This document shows positions 1-9,551 of a stretch of 64,000 bases of DNA, piece by piece. The translations under genes and the position numbers were made by a program. The DNA lies in the NCBI RefSeq assembly GCF_009389585.1, contig NZ_VIYG01000003.1:1-64000 (forward strand). The letters run 5' to 3'. This DNA is from Oceanobacillus sp. CFH 90083. Its GTDB lineage: Bacteria; Bacillota; Bacilli; Bacillales; Amphibacillaceae. Under the pieces are notes generated by a model, which saw only the letters and a list, made by a program, of their open reading frames with translations, had not been told where the DNA came from and ran no database searches. Positions within the stretch are counted from its first letter, which is position 1. Each line of letters opens with the position of its first letter.

Positions 1-29
1 CCTTAGAAGTGGATTATGAAGATGATTGA
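1..29 (+). CDS. C-terminal end of an upstream gene (partial)
   Basis: An open frame enters from the left edge and ends at a TGA at 27-29. Its last residues would read LEVDYEDD. An intrinsic terminator follows 30 bases later, which fits the end of a rightward gene. Too little is visible to name a family, and the frame could be chance. Confidence 0.3.
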
Positions 30-58
30 GGGGAAAATTTGAAAATGCAGGAAATGAA

Positions 59-84
59 AGAGGGCGGTTTAGCCCTCTTTTTTT
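59..84 (+). terminator. Intrinsic terminator
   Basis: AGAGGGC and GCCCTCT form a 7-bp GC-rich stem around a 6-base loop, followed by a run of T. It closes the transcription unit entering from the left. Confidence 0.85.
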
Positions 85-260
85 GCACTTTACTAGACGT
101 ATAAAAGATTTAAGGAGTAAAATGTAAAGACAAAAAAATTAAATTCTCAAAAAGACAAGGGAATTTATTTTTTCTAACGCAGAAGCGTTTTATACGTTGA
201 AAAAGGGGGTAATTAAGAATAAGTAAATGTTTGAGAAGGGATCGATTAGGAGGATTTTTT

Positions 261-542
261 ATGAAGAAGGTTACATTATTTATCAGCGAAGGCAGTCAGT
301 CATCGGATAAGGTAAAAGCATTTCTGGATAAAAATGATGTTACCTATGAACTAAAAAACGTAACCAAAAACAAAGCATATTTAAAAGAATTACAGGAAAT
401 GAAAGTATTTGGGACACCAACACTTTTTATTGACGGTAAAAAAATAGAAGGAAACCAAGAAAATAAAATTCTTTATGAATTAGGATTAGCTAGTAATTCA
501 AGTGATGATATGTTTTCTTTTGAAAATGTGTTTCGATATTAA
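261..542 (+). CDS. Glutaredoxin/thioredoxin-fold protein lacking active-site cysteines
   Basis: A 93-residue protein of the glutaredoxin-like fold. The ATG at 261 is chosen because AGGAGG lies at 248-253; the longer frame from 231 has no ribosome site. The cis-proline signature GTPTLFIDG near residue 54 is intact. The N-terminal position where a glutaredoxin carries CxxC instead reads SEGSQSSD, with serines and no cysteine, and the whole protein has no cysteine. Disulfide exchange is therefore unlikely. The family is inferred from the fold motif. It stands alone, with a terminator upstream and an unrelated gene downstream. Confidence 0.7.
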   Translation: MKKVTLFISEGSQSSDKVKAFLDKNDVTYELKNVTKNKAYLKELQEMKVFGTPTLFIDGKKIEGNQENKILYELGLASNSSDDMFSFENVFRY

Positions 543-616
543 ATAGAAGGTATGCACATAGAAGCTTTCATTTGCATAAAATGGTAGTAATTTAAAGCTT
601 AAAAGGGCAAAAGAAG

Positions 617-961
617 GTGAGAGATGTGCAATATCAGGAACCATACCAAAGAAATGAACCCTCTAACGAATGGATTGGAAATAATCCTTATGTACCTGTT
701 TCTTCAAATATAAATCAGCGTAATACAAGGCAAGAGCTTACTCCATATGATTTATTTTCAAAGCCGGAATTGCCAACCCAGTATATAATGTCTCAGCAGC
801 AAATCCAGTCGCAATCAGGGATGGGAGCTGGCGGTGCAACGGAGAATAATCCGTTTAATTTTGACACAATGATTAGCAAGGTAAGTCAATTGGCAAGTAC
901 TTATCATCAAGTTTCCCCTATTGTCAAACAATTTAGTACGTTTGTAAAAGGATTTATGTAG
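617..961 (+). CDS. YppG-like protein of unknown function
   Basis: A 114-residue protein starting at GTG 617 behind AAGAAGGTGAG. The N-terminal two thirds are rich in Asn, Gln, Pro and Ser and look disordered. The C-terminal part (about residues 82-114) reads FDTMISKVSQLASTYHQVSP followed by a short hydrophobic tail, which resembles the YppG family of Bacillus, small proteins of unknown function. No signal peptide or membrane segment is evident. Assignment rests on the C-terminal pattern only. Confidence 0.6.
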   Translation: MRDVQYQEPYQRNEPSNEWIGNNPYVPVSSNINQRNTRQELTPYDLFSKPELPTQYIMSQQQIQSQSGMGAGGATENNPFNFDTMISKVSQLASTYHQVSPIVKQFSTFVKGFM

Positions 962-1064
962 TATACATCGATTAAATCTAGAAATGATAAGGTTAACCTC
1001 CTAAACGTAACAGTCATAGGAGGAAAAACTTATGAAGTTTTATTTTGTAAAGGGAGTAGAAATC

Positions 1065-1760
1065 ATGATTGGATGTTTAATTATTCATGGGTTTACGGGA
1101 GGGCCCTATGAAGTGGAACCATTGGCAAATTATTTAAGAGACAGTACGGATTGGCATATTGAGGTGCCCACCTTGCCGGGACACGGCACAGAATTAAATT
1201 TGGAAGATGCTTCTTATGAAAGATGGATTCAAGCGGCAGAAGAACAGCTTCAAACACTTATTGAACAGTTTGACACCATTTATGTTATCGGTTTTTCCAT
1301 GGGCGGAATGATTGCCTCTTATTTAGCTGCAAAATATGAAATAGCTAAGCTTGTACTATTAGCCACATCTGGTAAATATTTATCCTTCAAACAGCTCAGT
1401 TTAGACGTTGCCGGCGTCATTGGTGACGGATTACGCGGACATCTAAAGGAAAATCAATTATTTAATCATTATAAAAAGAAGATGGGTGTTGTGCCATTAA
1501 AAGCGCATATTGAATTTATGAGGCTGGTTCGATTTACAAGAAAATATCTGGACAAAGTGAATGCTCCCGTATTAATTGTTCACGGACAGCTTGATGGGAT
1601 GGTTCCTTATAAAACAGCATACTATCTGGATAAGGAAATTCACTCTGAGAAAAAAGAAGTTGTTTTCTTTGAGAGATCGAAGCACTTAATTTGCCTGGGA
1701 ACAGACAAAGACACATTAAACAATATGGTTTATGATTTTCTGACGGAATCATCTGCATAA
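1065..1760 (+). CDS. Alpha/beta-hydrolase, carboxylesterase-like
   Basis: A serine hydrolase of the carboxylesterase/monoacylglycerol-lipase type, about 231 residues. It has the oxyanion-side HGFTGGP near the N-terminus, the nucleophile elbow GFSMGG, an acid-region motif HGQLDGMVP and the catalytic His in SKHLICLG. The ATG at 1065 is preferred because the family usually begins just before the HGFTG strand and AGGGAG lies 8 bases upstream. An ATG at 1032 with a strong AGGAGG would add 11 residues and cannot be excluded. It is a likely cytosolic esterase with unknown substrate, and is monocistronic, ending in a terminator. Confidence 0.85.
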   Translation: MIGCLIIHGFTGGPYEVEPLANYLRDSTDWHIEVPTLPGHGTELNLEDASYERWIQAAEEQLQTLIEQFDTIYVIGFSMGGMIASYLAAKYEIAKLVLLATSGKYLSFKQLSLDVAGVIGDGLRGHLKENQLFNHYKKKMGVVPLKAHIEFMRLVRFTRKYLDKVNAPVLIVHGQLDGMVPYKTAYYLDKEIHSEKKEVVFFERSKHLICLGTDKDTLNNMVYDFLTESSA

Positions 1761-1793
1761 AGAATGCTGGGAGCTTTGTCCCAGCATTCTTTA
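1760..1793 (+). terminator. Intrinsic terminator
   Basis: A 13-bp stem (AGAATGCTGGGA paired with TCCCAGCATTCT) directly follows the esterase stop codon and ends in TTTATT. It may also serve the convergent degV-like gene. Confidence 0.85.
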
Positions 1794-1813
1794 TTACACT
1801 TTAAGAAAGTTTT

Positions 1814-1838
1814 GATGGGGCGAGTAATCACAGTCCCC
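1814..1838 (+). repeat. Short dispersed motif, copy A
   Basis: The motif GGGGCGAGTAATCACAGTCC sits between convergent genes. Near-identical motifs occur at 5820-5843 and 11140-11163, and related ones on the minus strand inside the MITE-like elements at 16114-16265 and 17431-17624. It appears to be a fragment of the same repeat family. See findings. Confidence 0.65.
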
Positions 1839-1881
1839 AACTAAGGCAATCCTGCGTCTTTCAGGCTTGGCCAGGTTTTCT

Positions 1882-2736
1882 TTATTTTTTAAAGAAGGAA
1901 ATAACAAGCGCACCTTCTCCGCCGTAAGTTGAAATAAGCGGACCGGTTTCTTCTAAAATAGCATCATAAAAGGCGTATTTGCTGCGAATTTTTTCAAGGA
2001 CGTCCATTGCTCTTTCTTTATCCCGGCAATAGGTCATGGTAATAATTTTATTCTCCGTATCCTGAGTATATTCTCCGATTTGATCAATGAATCGTTTTAA
2101 AGATTTCTTTTCTCCACGTACTTTTTCTGAAACATCAATAGCACCTTCATCTGTTGCCTTCATAAGCAATTTTATATTTAAAGTTTTTGCAATCTTTCCC
2201 TTTATTTTTTCTAAGCGGCCACCCAAAACAAGGTTATCCAAGCTTTTTAATACAAATAAAGTAGCAGTTTGTTCAATGCGTTCTGTTAAATGGCTGACAA
2301 GCTCAGTAAATTGGCAGCCTTCCGCTATTTTCTTGTTCGCTTCATGCAACAGCAGGCATATACCGCAGGAAGCAGTTTTTGTGTTAAGTACTTCAATAAT
2401 ACGCTCAGGCTCATCCTCTAACAGCATCTGTTTTGCTGCTACGGCATTCGCATAGGTACTGCTTATTTCACCAGATATACTTAGCATCAGAATTTGCTTA
2501 TCAGACGGGATTTTTTTATAAGCTTCATAAAAATCAGAAGGACTCGGTGCGGATGACCGGGGCAGCTCGCCTAATTTCTTTACTTTCTGATGAAATGATT
2601 CAATATTCATTGTTTGCCCGCATGTATATTGACCGTCACTAAAATGGAGATACAATGGAACGATTTCTACATGAAGCTTGTCTTTTAAGATGAGGGGCAG
2701 ATCAGCAGAGCTGTCTGTCATTAATTGTATTGTCAT
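1882..2736 (-). CDS. DegV family fatty-acid-binding protein
   Basis: A 284-residue DegV/FakB-type protein. It begins with TDSSADLP, the fatty-acid carboxylate-binding strand of the family, and later has RSSAPSPSDF, SGEISSTYANA and the C-terminal STYGGEGALVISFF. Known relatives deliver exogenous fatty acids to FakA for phosphorylation. Length is normal for the family. It is separated by only 27 bases from the EamA-type gene upstream on the same strand, so the two may be co-transcribed, although their roles are not obviously linked. Substrate chain preference cannot be read from the sequence. Confidence 0.88.
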   Translation of the reverse strand: MTIQLMTDSSADLPLILKDKLHVEIVPLYLHFSDGQYTCGQTMNIESFHQKVKKLGELPRSSAPSPSDFYEAYKKIPSDKQILMLSISGEISSTYANAVAAKQMLLEDEPERIIEVLNTKTASCGICLLLHEANKKIAEGCQFTELVSHLTERIEQTATLFVLKSLDNLVLGGRLEKIKGKIAKTLNIKLLMKATDEGAIDVSEKVRGEKKSLKRFIDQIGEYTQDTENKIITMTYCRDKERAMDVLEKIRSKYAFYDAILEETGPLISTYGGEGALVISFFKK

Positions 2737-2763
2737 GGATTCACCTGCTTATTGAGTATGGAT

Positions 2764-3675
2764 TTATTTATGATTCTTTGTTGAAATGGTAATGCTGTTT
2801 TTTCGTGATGTACTAAGGATAAATAGAAATAATCCAAATACAATAATGGTTCCTCCAAGAAACTGCGCCCATGTTGGCGTTTCATTTAGTATAAGAAACG
2901 CAAGAATGCTTGCACCAATTGGTTCAAACACCATTGCCATGGAAATCGTGGATGTACTTAACCATTTTAACGACCAATTGAAAAGAGAATGTCCTAAAAA
3001 GGTCGGTATAATTGCAAAAGCAATAAAAATCCACCAGTGATTGGCTGGGTAAGAAAAGAAATTTTCCTGTCGAATCAGATTAAACAGTGTTAAGATGATG
3101 GCGCTGATACTGTAGACAACAAATGTATAGGTAATTAATGAAACGTTTTTTCGTACATGCTGGCCAGATAAAAAATAAATGGTTACAGCAATTGCCCCGA
3201 GTAAAGCAAGCATGTCCCCGTACAGTACACCGCCAGACAATTGAAAATCCCCGGAACCTATAATCAATCCGCCAAGCAACACGATAAATATACTGATGAT
3301 AGCTCCCGATGAAAAACGTTCTCCAAAAATAAAGTAGGTTCCGATAAAGGCCAATATTGGCTGGAGCGATATGAGCACTACACTGCTGGCGACAGAGGTG
3401 TAATTTAATGATTCAAACCACAAAATAAAATATAAGGCAAGAAAAGTTCCAGCAAGGATGGAAAGCCGCCAATTTTTTGCAGAGATAAGTTTAAGCTCAT
3501 GTTTATAATGAACTAAGATAAAAGGTAATAAGAGTAAAACAGCAAATAAGAGACGATAGTTGGCTATAATGGAAGCAGATGCTTCGGTTGCTAGCCGGAC
3601 GAAAATTGCTGATGTAGATATAGAAAAAACCCCAATAACAACTGCAGCTTTAGGGTTGAATGCGGACTGACGCAT
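2764..3675 (-). CDS. EamA/DMT-family transporter
   Basis: A 303-residue membrane protein with about ten hydrophobic segments in two homologous halves, typical of the drug/metabolite transporter superfamily. Diagnostic features include the N-terminal AIFVRLATEAS region, the WFESLNYTSVASSVVLISLQP segment (here the usual gate helix) and FEPIGASILAFLILNE near the end. The C-terminal tail is short and basic. Substrate unknown. It starts at ATG 3675 just after GGGAG. A similar but not identical EamA protein is encoded at 59130-60026. Confidence 0.88.
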   Translation of the reverse strand: MRQSAFNPKAAVVIGVFSISTSAIFVRLATEASASIIANYRLLFAVLLLLPFILVHYKHELKLISAKNWRLSILAGTFLALYFILWFESLNYTSVASSVVLISLQPILAFIGTYFIFGERFSSGAIISIFIVLLGGLIIGSGDFQLSGGVLYGDMLALLGAIAVTIYFLSGQHVRKNVSLITYTFVVYSISAIILTLFNLIRQENFFSYPANHWWIFIAFAIIPTFLGHSLFNWSLKWLSTSTISMAMVFEPIGASILAFLILNETPTWAQFLGGTIIVFGLFLFILSTSRKNSITISTKNHK

Positions 3676-3916
3676 GATGATAACTCCCTTTTCACATTTT
3701 CAGCATGATATATTTTTTAGATATAAGAAGGCATAAAATTATTCATGAATGCATCCTTATTCAGAAATAGCAACGTCCAGCACGGAGGCTCAGGTCTCTA
3801 TTTAAAATAAAGCTTTAGAATTCCTGGTGCATACGCATACATAACTAATTATATTTTACCACGTTACGAAAAAAAAATCATTTTAATTTGTGGACTAGCT
3901 ATCTGAAGCATAAATA
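3676..3916. other. Intergenic region without a gene
   Basis: An AT-rich spacer between the divergent EamA gene and cshA. It probably holds the leftward promoter. I see no conserved riboswitch or coding frame here. Confidence 0.4.
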
Positions 3917-3925
3917 TGGTATGAT
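3917..3925 (+). promoter_or_regulatory. Probable extended -10 promoter for cshA
   Basis: TGGTATGAT is an extended -10 element (TGn plus TATGAT). No good -35 hexamer is present, which extended -10 promoters tolerate. Transcription would start near 3932 and give a leader of about 320 bases. A second -10-like TATAAT lies at 4174-4179, without a clear -35. Confidence 0.4.
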
Positions 3926-4028
3926 AAGGGAAGCATTTTTTGGAGGCCTCTTACCTTAAAATTGGTTATGCCTTTTTTGTACTTTAAACGTTGAGAATGA
4001 ATACGCACTGGAAATACGTTATTCGTTT

Positions 4029-4073
4029 AATTGCTGATGTGGAGTGAAATGTTCATTCAATCAGCAATTTTTA
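4029..4073 (+). terminator. Terminator-like hairpin 1 upstream of cshA
   Basis: AATTGCTGAT pairs with ATCAGCAATT, with an inner GAGTGAA/TTCATTC helix, followed by TTTTT. It lies upstream of cshA with no gene before it, so it may act as an attenuator in the leader. Confidence 0.6.
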
Positions 4074-4108
4074 GGTAGTAAATCAGTAAATAAATTGAAT
4101 TTATATAA

Positions 4109-4143
4109 AAGCAGGGTATAGTAACAGACTCTCTGCTTCTTTT
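4109..4143 (+). terminator. Terminator-like hairpin 2 upstream of cshA
   Basis: AAGCAGGG pairs with CTCTGCTT, followed by CTTTTT. It is the second hairpin with a U-tract in the same leader, 36 bases after the first. Confidence 0.5.
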
Positions 4144-4233
4144 TCCAAGGAACTCAGGAATTTTACTGGTTTGTATAATAAGATGAAAAGTATGAGAAAC
4201 TCTTTATAAGGCCTCTTTTGCAATAAAAAATAA

Positions 4234-5724
<1,491 letters not shown>

Positions 5725-5742
5725 TTAACTATAAGCAAATAA

Positions 5743-5782
5743 AAAACATGGAGTGTAGTTCATAGAACATTCTCCATGTTTT
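5743..5782 (+). terminator. Intrinsic terminator of cshA
   Basis: AAAACATGGAG pairs with CTCCATGTTTT 19 bases after the cshA stop. Confidence 0.8.
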
Positions 5783-5819
5783 AATCTGTACATGAAAGAG
5801 AAACTTTTAGCAAGGTTGT

Positions 5820-5843
5820 GATGGGGCGAGTAATCGCAGTCCC
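5820..5843 (+). repeat. Short dispersed motif, copy B
   Basis: GGGGCGAGTAATCGCAGTCC recurs here between convergent cshA and nagB, next to a terminator. It matches copies at 1814 and 11140. Confidence 0.65.
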
Positions 5844-5845
5844 AA

Positions 5846-5886
5846 AAGAAGCATTCACCTAAAGGATAAGTGAGTGCTTCTTTTTA
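5846..5886 (-). terminator. Terminator of nagB (bidirectional)
   Basis: GAAGCATTCAC and GTGAGTGCTTC form the stem. Runs of T follow in both orientations, so the structure can end both nagB and rightward transcription. Confidence 0.75.
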
Positions 5887-5898
5887 TTAGGTATTTTC

Positions 5899-6630
5899 TT
5901 ATTCAGAGAGCTCGGATAGGGCATCTTGATCAGCAATAATTGTTACATTTGCATGCTCTTGCAAAATAGAGGCCGGGAAATCCTCTGTTACAGGCCCATT
6001 CACTAATTTTGCTAACGCTTCTGCCTTCTGTGAACCGGATACTAAGAGAATAATCCCCTTGGACTGCATAATAGAATCAATCCCCATCGTAATTGCTTGG
6101 AACGGTACGTTATCAATAGAGTCAAAGAAGCGGGCATTTGCTTGTCGAGTGGATTCATCCAGGTCAACAATATGGGTTTGGATGGAGAATGGTGTGCCAG
6201 GCTCATTAAAACCGATATGCCCATTCAACCCAATCCCTAGAATTTGAATGTCGACGCCGCCAGCTTGTTGGATAGCATTGTCATATTGGCTGCATTCTTC
6301 CTGTAAATCACTGGCATCTCCATTTGGCAGGTTTGCCTGCCCGCTATTGATATCAATATGGTCAAATAAAAGGTGGTGCATATAATAATGATAACTTTGA
6401 TTATTATCTTTGGTGAGTCCGACATATTCGTCTAAATTGAAGGTTGTGACATCTTTAAAAGAAACATTCCCCTCTTTATATGCTTGAATAATTTCCTTAT
6501 ACAGTCCTTCTGGTGTTGAACCGGTTGCTAAGCCAAGTACACTGTCTGGTTTCTCATTCACCTGATTAATCAATTTTTGGGCAGCCAGCTGGCTCATATC
6601 TTTGTAGTTTTCTGCTTTGATAATATTCAT
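5899..6630 (-). CDS. nagB: Glucosamine-6-phosphate deaminase
   Basis: A 243-residue enzyme that converts glucosamine 6-phosphate to fructose 6-phosphate and ammonia. The sugar-phosphate loop LATGSTPEG is near 34-42, the catalytic Asp in TTFNLDEYVG near 67, and the ring-opening His in GLNGHIGFNEPG at 138. Length is typical of the short Firmicute form. No nagA is adjacent, but the decayed PTS EIIB upstream on the same strand suggests that a sugar-uptake gene once preceded it. A catabolite-response element overlaps the region just upstream of its ribosome site. Confidence 0.95.
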   Translation of the reverse strand: MNIIKAENYKDMSQLAAQKLINQVNEKPDSVLGLATGSTPEGLYKEIIQAYKEGNVSFKDVTTFNLDEYVGLTKDNNQSYHYYMHHLLFDHIDINSGQANLPNGDASDLQEECSQYDNAIQQAGGVDIQILGIGLNGHIGFNEPGTPFSIQTHIVDLDESTRQANARFFDSIDNVPFQAITMGIDSIMQSKGIILLVSGSQKAEALAKLVNGPVTEDFPASILQEHANVTIIADQDALSELSE

Positions 6631-6644
6631 TTATATTCCCCCTT

Positions 6645-6658
6645 GTAAACGTTTATAA
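6645..6658 (-). promoter_or_regulatory. cre site (CcpA) upstream of nagB
   Basis: TGTAAACGTTTATA on the plus strand matches the consensus TGWAANCGNTNWCA except at one position. It lies about 15 bases upstream of the nagB start, directly before the ribosome site, which favours a roadblock mode of repression. Confidence 0.7.
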
Positions 6659-6693
6659 ACAGACTGCATTACTTATCTTCATTGTACAATTTC

Positions 6694-6905
6694 TAAAATG
6701 CTTCTGCCACTGCTTGTACATGGGTTCCGGCAATAATACGCAAGTTATTTTTGCTTACCTGCTGAAACCGGGAACGCCGATCTTTTTAATAGATTTCAAG
6801 ACAGCAACCCGAATATTGGCTAAAAAAATTGTCAACCTAAGGACCAGCTCCCGGATTGCAATCGGTAACATCAGAGGCTTACCAAGATTTTGTAATTATT
6901 TCAAT
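6694..6905 (-). pseudogene. Decayed C-terminal PTS EIIB domain
   Basis: Read on the minus strand, the end gives VSKNNLRIIAGTHVQAVAEAF and stop, the standard C-terminus of a glucose/GlcNAc-type PTS EIIB domain. In another frame just upstream are RLTIFLAN and VLKSIKKIGVPGF, matching the earlier EIIB strands, so at least one frameshift separates them. A TDC stretch in a third frame may be the phosphorylated-Cys region. No EIIC membrane domain is left. It probably belonged to an amino-sugar PTS upstream of nagB. The identification is by motif only. Confidence 0.6.
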
Positions 6906-7281
6906 ATGATTTGTATCCTCCCTCAGATTTTATTCACTACCATTATAGCCATATGAAATAAAATTTGTACATACATTTTTTGAAATGTAGGTATAATACC
7001 CTTATTTTTTCATAGAATAATTATTTTTTATTAATTTGTAATAACAAATATATAGAAGTATTTTGCTATAACAATAAGAATTAACATGCTTCTTTACTGA
7101 ATATTAATATCCACTATGAAATTTGTATTACTTGTTATGACATTTGATTTGCTCTTGTTTAAGAAGAATGAGGCTGAGGACAGGCCAACGGAAAGCAAAG
7201 TTTTCAGGTCGGATATTCACACCACCCTTGTTCAGAATTTGCCAGGTTAAATACTTTTGCTCCAGTTTCATTTCGAATGAT
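6906..7281. other. AT-rich gap without recognised gene
   Basis: Strongly AT-rich sequence with short TATAAT-like boxes but no convincing frame, RNA or repeat. It could be further decayed remains of the PTS locus. Confidence 0.4.
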
Positions 7282-8040
7282 TCATTTCATAAATAGGTTC
7301 AAATACCACTGAATCAGGGGATCTCCCAGGAAATAAGTGAGTATAGCCCCCAAAGCAATGAAAGGTCCAAAGGGGAAAGGGGTATTCCGCTGAATCGTAC
7401 CAAAACGAAGTAAAATACTCCCTATGAATGCTCCTGAAATACAGGCCAGCAGAAAAGTGGCAATAATTTGAGGGAATCCTAATACAATTCCGAGTACCGC
7501 CATTAATTTCATATCCCCGGCTCCCATTCCTTGTCTATTCCATAAGATGACAGTAAAAATAATCAGAAACCCGGCAAGTCCTCCTGCTGCTAGAGCCCAC
7601 CAAGGCTCCAGCGGCTTTATCATCCGTAAGAGAATAAAAACAGGAAGAAAAAAAGCTAATAGCTTATCAGGAATGACCATATAATTGATGTCGGTGATGA
7701 TAATGATAATTAACAGGGATATAAATAAAAGAGAAAGAAGCAGTTCGGCAGGAGAGCCTGCCTGCATATAACAGAGAGCAAAGAGGAAGCCAGTGGAAGC
7801 TTCTGTCAACGGGTATAAAGAAGAAATTTGCCAGTGGCATTTTCGGCACCGGCCTTTTAGCAGAAGATAAGATAGAATGGGGATGTTATCGTACCAGGTG
7901 AGCTGATAGCCGCAGGAAGGACATTTCGAGCGTTCGCTGATAAATGGTATTTTTTGCGGGAGACGAATTCCAATAACCATAAAAAATGAACCAAAGATGA
8001 TTCCAAACAGGAAAAAGATTAATGCAGTGCAGATTTCCAT
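7282..8040 (-). CDS. comC: Prepilin peptidase (A24 family, ComC-like)
   Basis: A 252-residue membrane aspartyl protease that cleaves and methylates type IV-like prepilins of the competence apparatus. The ATG at 8040 follows AAGGAGG; the upstream extension to 8112 has no ribosome site. The N-terminal zinc-binding domain has CPSC and CRKC pairs. The catalytic aspartates are in ITDINYMVIPDKLL and GAGDMKLMAVLG. About seven to eight hydrophobic segments follow the first helix. No pilin gene is local, as is usual for comC. Confidence 0.9.
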   Translation of the reverse strand: MEICTALIFFLFGIIFGSFFMVIGIRLPQKIPFISERSKCPSCGYQLTWYDNIPILSYLLLKGRCRKCHWQISSLYPLTEASTGFLFALCYMQAGSPAELLLSLLFISLLIIIIITDINYMVIPDKLLAFFLPVFILLRMIKPLEPWWALAAGGLAGFLIIFTVILWNRQGMGAGDMKLMAVLGIVLGFPQIIATFLLACISGAFIGSILLRFGTIQRNTPFPFGPFIALGAILTYFLGDPLIQWYLNLFMK

Positions 8041-8142
8041 CAGATGAAGAAGCCTCCTTAATTTAATTTGAGGATAATTTCGGGGTGCTCTTATTATAGC
8101 ACAAAGATACACTCGTTTTGTATGTCGCAGTGATTTTTATGC

Positions 8143-8186
8143 AAAATAAAAAGCCGGTCATGAAAATATCACGTCCAGCTCTTTGT
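8143..8186 (-). terminator. Terminator of the rhomboid gene
   Basis: On the minus strand AGCTGGACGTGA pairs with TTCATGACCGGCT (one G-U), followed by TTTTTATTTT. Confidence 0.7.
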
Positions 8187-8198
8187 TTTTACGAAAGC

Positions 8199-8984
8199 CT
8201 ACAAAATATTTGCCTGTCCCAATAACCATAAAATAGCGATAATGCCAACAATAATCCAGAGCATATTTTTTCGGATAGCATCTGGCATTTTCTTTTTCTT
8301 ATTCCAGCGATTTGGATCAAATTGTGGACTATTGTCATCATCTGCATATTTTCTCTTTCGCGGACGAGGCCGTGCCCAGGGTGAATAACTTTTCACACCA
8401 GCTAAGAGAAGCGGGGCATAGATAAAGCCGCTGAAAAAGCCAAATAAATGTCCTAATACACTAATATTGCTTCTTACAAAGGTCATGATTAGTGCGATAA
8501 CTACAATTACACCAATGATTTGCCTGCTGGATTGATCGATTAAATCCTGACGGAAAACAAGCATATAGACATAGATTCCAAATAAACCAAAAATGGCTCC
8601 GGATGCACCTAAATGTGCATAGCTGGGTGATTCGATAAAGTAAATACCAACATTTGCAGTAGCAGCTGTTCCGATATAAGCTAAAATAAATTTAACTTTA
8701 CCGAGCATTTGTTCAAGCGCAGGGCCGAATAATACCAGTGAAAAGGAATTAAACAGCATATGCATAACCCCGGCATGAAGAAAAATAGGGGTAAATATTC
8801 TCCACCATTCTCCTAGTCCAATCCAAAAGTTAACACCCAGCCCTAAGTCTCTAATAGTAGCACCAATCCGTAAGCTTAAAAAATCAATGATAAACCAAAG
8901 AAGTATATTAATCCCGACAATGATTGTGACAACGGGATATAATTGAAAAAATTCTTTTATGCTCCGTTCTGTTCTGATAAACAT
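8199..8984 (-). CDS. Rhomboid-family intramembrane serine protease
   Basis: A 261-residue membrane protease with at least six hydrophobic segments. The catalytic Ser128 is in HLGASGAIFG and the His179 in VLGHLFGFFSG. HAGVMHMLFNSFSL at 70-83 holds the conserved oxyanion His/Asn region. A basic cytosolic loop (RPRPRKRKY) precedes a final C-terminal helix, giving the six-plus-one layout of the YdcA type. It lies divergent to acpS, as in B. subtilis. Substrates cannot be predicted. Confidence 0.92.
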   Translation of the reverse strand: MFIRTERSIKEFFQLYPVVTIIVGINILLWFIIDFLSLRIGATIRDLGLGVNFWIGLGEWWRIFTPIFLHAGVMHMLFNSFSLVLFGPALEQMLGKVKFILAYIGTAATANVGIYFIESPSYAHLGASGAIFGLFGIYVYMLVFRQDLIDQSSRQIIGVIVVIALIMTFVRSNISVLGHLFGFFSGFIYAPLLLAGVKSYSPWARPRPRKRKYADDDNSPQFDPNRWNKKKKMPDAIRKNMLWIIVGIIAILWLLGQANIL

Positions 8985-9113
8985 ATTGTTCCTCCCATAG
9001 GCAAAGCTTTTAAAATGAATAAGTTGTCCTTTATAATATAATAAGAAATAAAATTGATTATGACCATTAAAAAGGTATACCTAGACATGAAAAAACTTTT
9101 AGGAGAAGTGAAA

Positions 9114-9470
9114 ATGATACTTGGAATCGGCGTTGACATTGTGGAATTAAAAAGAATTAAGCGGCTGCTGGAAAAAAATAACCGTTTTTTACAGCGTATT
9201 TTAACGGAGGCAGAGCAGGACAAAGCAATGGATTTAGCTAATCATCGGCGTGTGGAATATGTGGCAGGGCGTTTTGCTGCTAAAGAGGCTTTGGCTAAAG
9301 CGAACCGGACAGGAATAGGAAAATTGAGCTTTCAACAAATCGAGATCCGTAATAATGCAGGCGGAGCACCAGAAATGCAGGTAGAAGGGATGGAGGATGT
9401 CCATATCCATTTGTCTATATCTCACAGCAGAGAGTATGCTGTTGCGCAGGTTTTATTAGAGAAGCGGTAG
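9114..9470 (+). CDS. acpS: Holo-[acyl-carrier-protein] synthase
   Basis: A 118-residue phosphopantetheinyl transferase that attaches the 4'-phosphopantetheine of CoA to apo-ACP. The ATG at 9114 is chosen because AGGAG sits 8 bases upstream and the product then starts MILGIGVDIVE, the normal family start with the Mg-binding Asp8. The second Mg ligand is in RFAAKEALAKA, and the C-terminal SISHSREYAVAQV is typical. It precedes nnrED and the ydcC-type gene in one direction. Confidence 0.95.
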   Translation: MILGIGVDIVELKRIKRLLEKNNRFLQRILTEAEQDKAMDLANHRRVEYVAGRFAAKEALAKANRTGIGKLSFQQIEIRNNAGGAPEMQVEGMEDVHIHLSISHSREYAVAQVLLEKR

Positions 9471-9551
9471 AATCAGAAAGAAAATAGATCTCGGTAATGC
9501 ATAAACCCATAGTTTGTCTCATATATTTTATTGCGGTAGGAGGGAACGAAT

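Noticed and set aside
3755-3860. Possible structured leader on the minus strand upstream of the EamA gene (CCTGAGCCTCCGTGCTGG)
   Set aside because: It did not match the guanidine, SAM, TPP, FMN or other common riboswitch cores that I know.
6714-6956. 80-residue plus-strand frame
   Set aside because: It is antisense to the EIIB remnant; the minus strand carries the recognisable motif.
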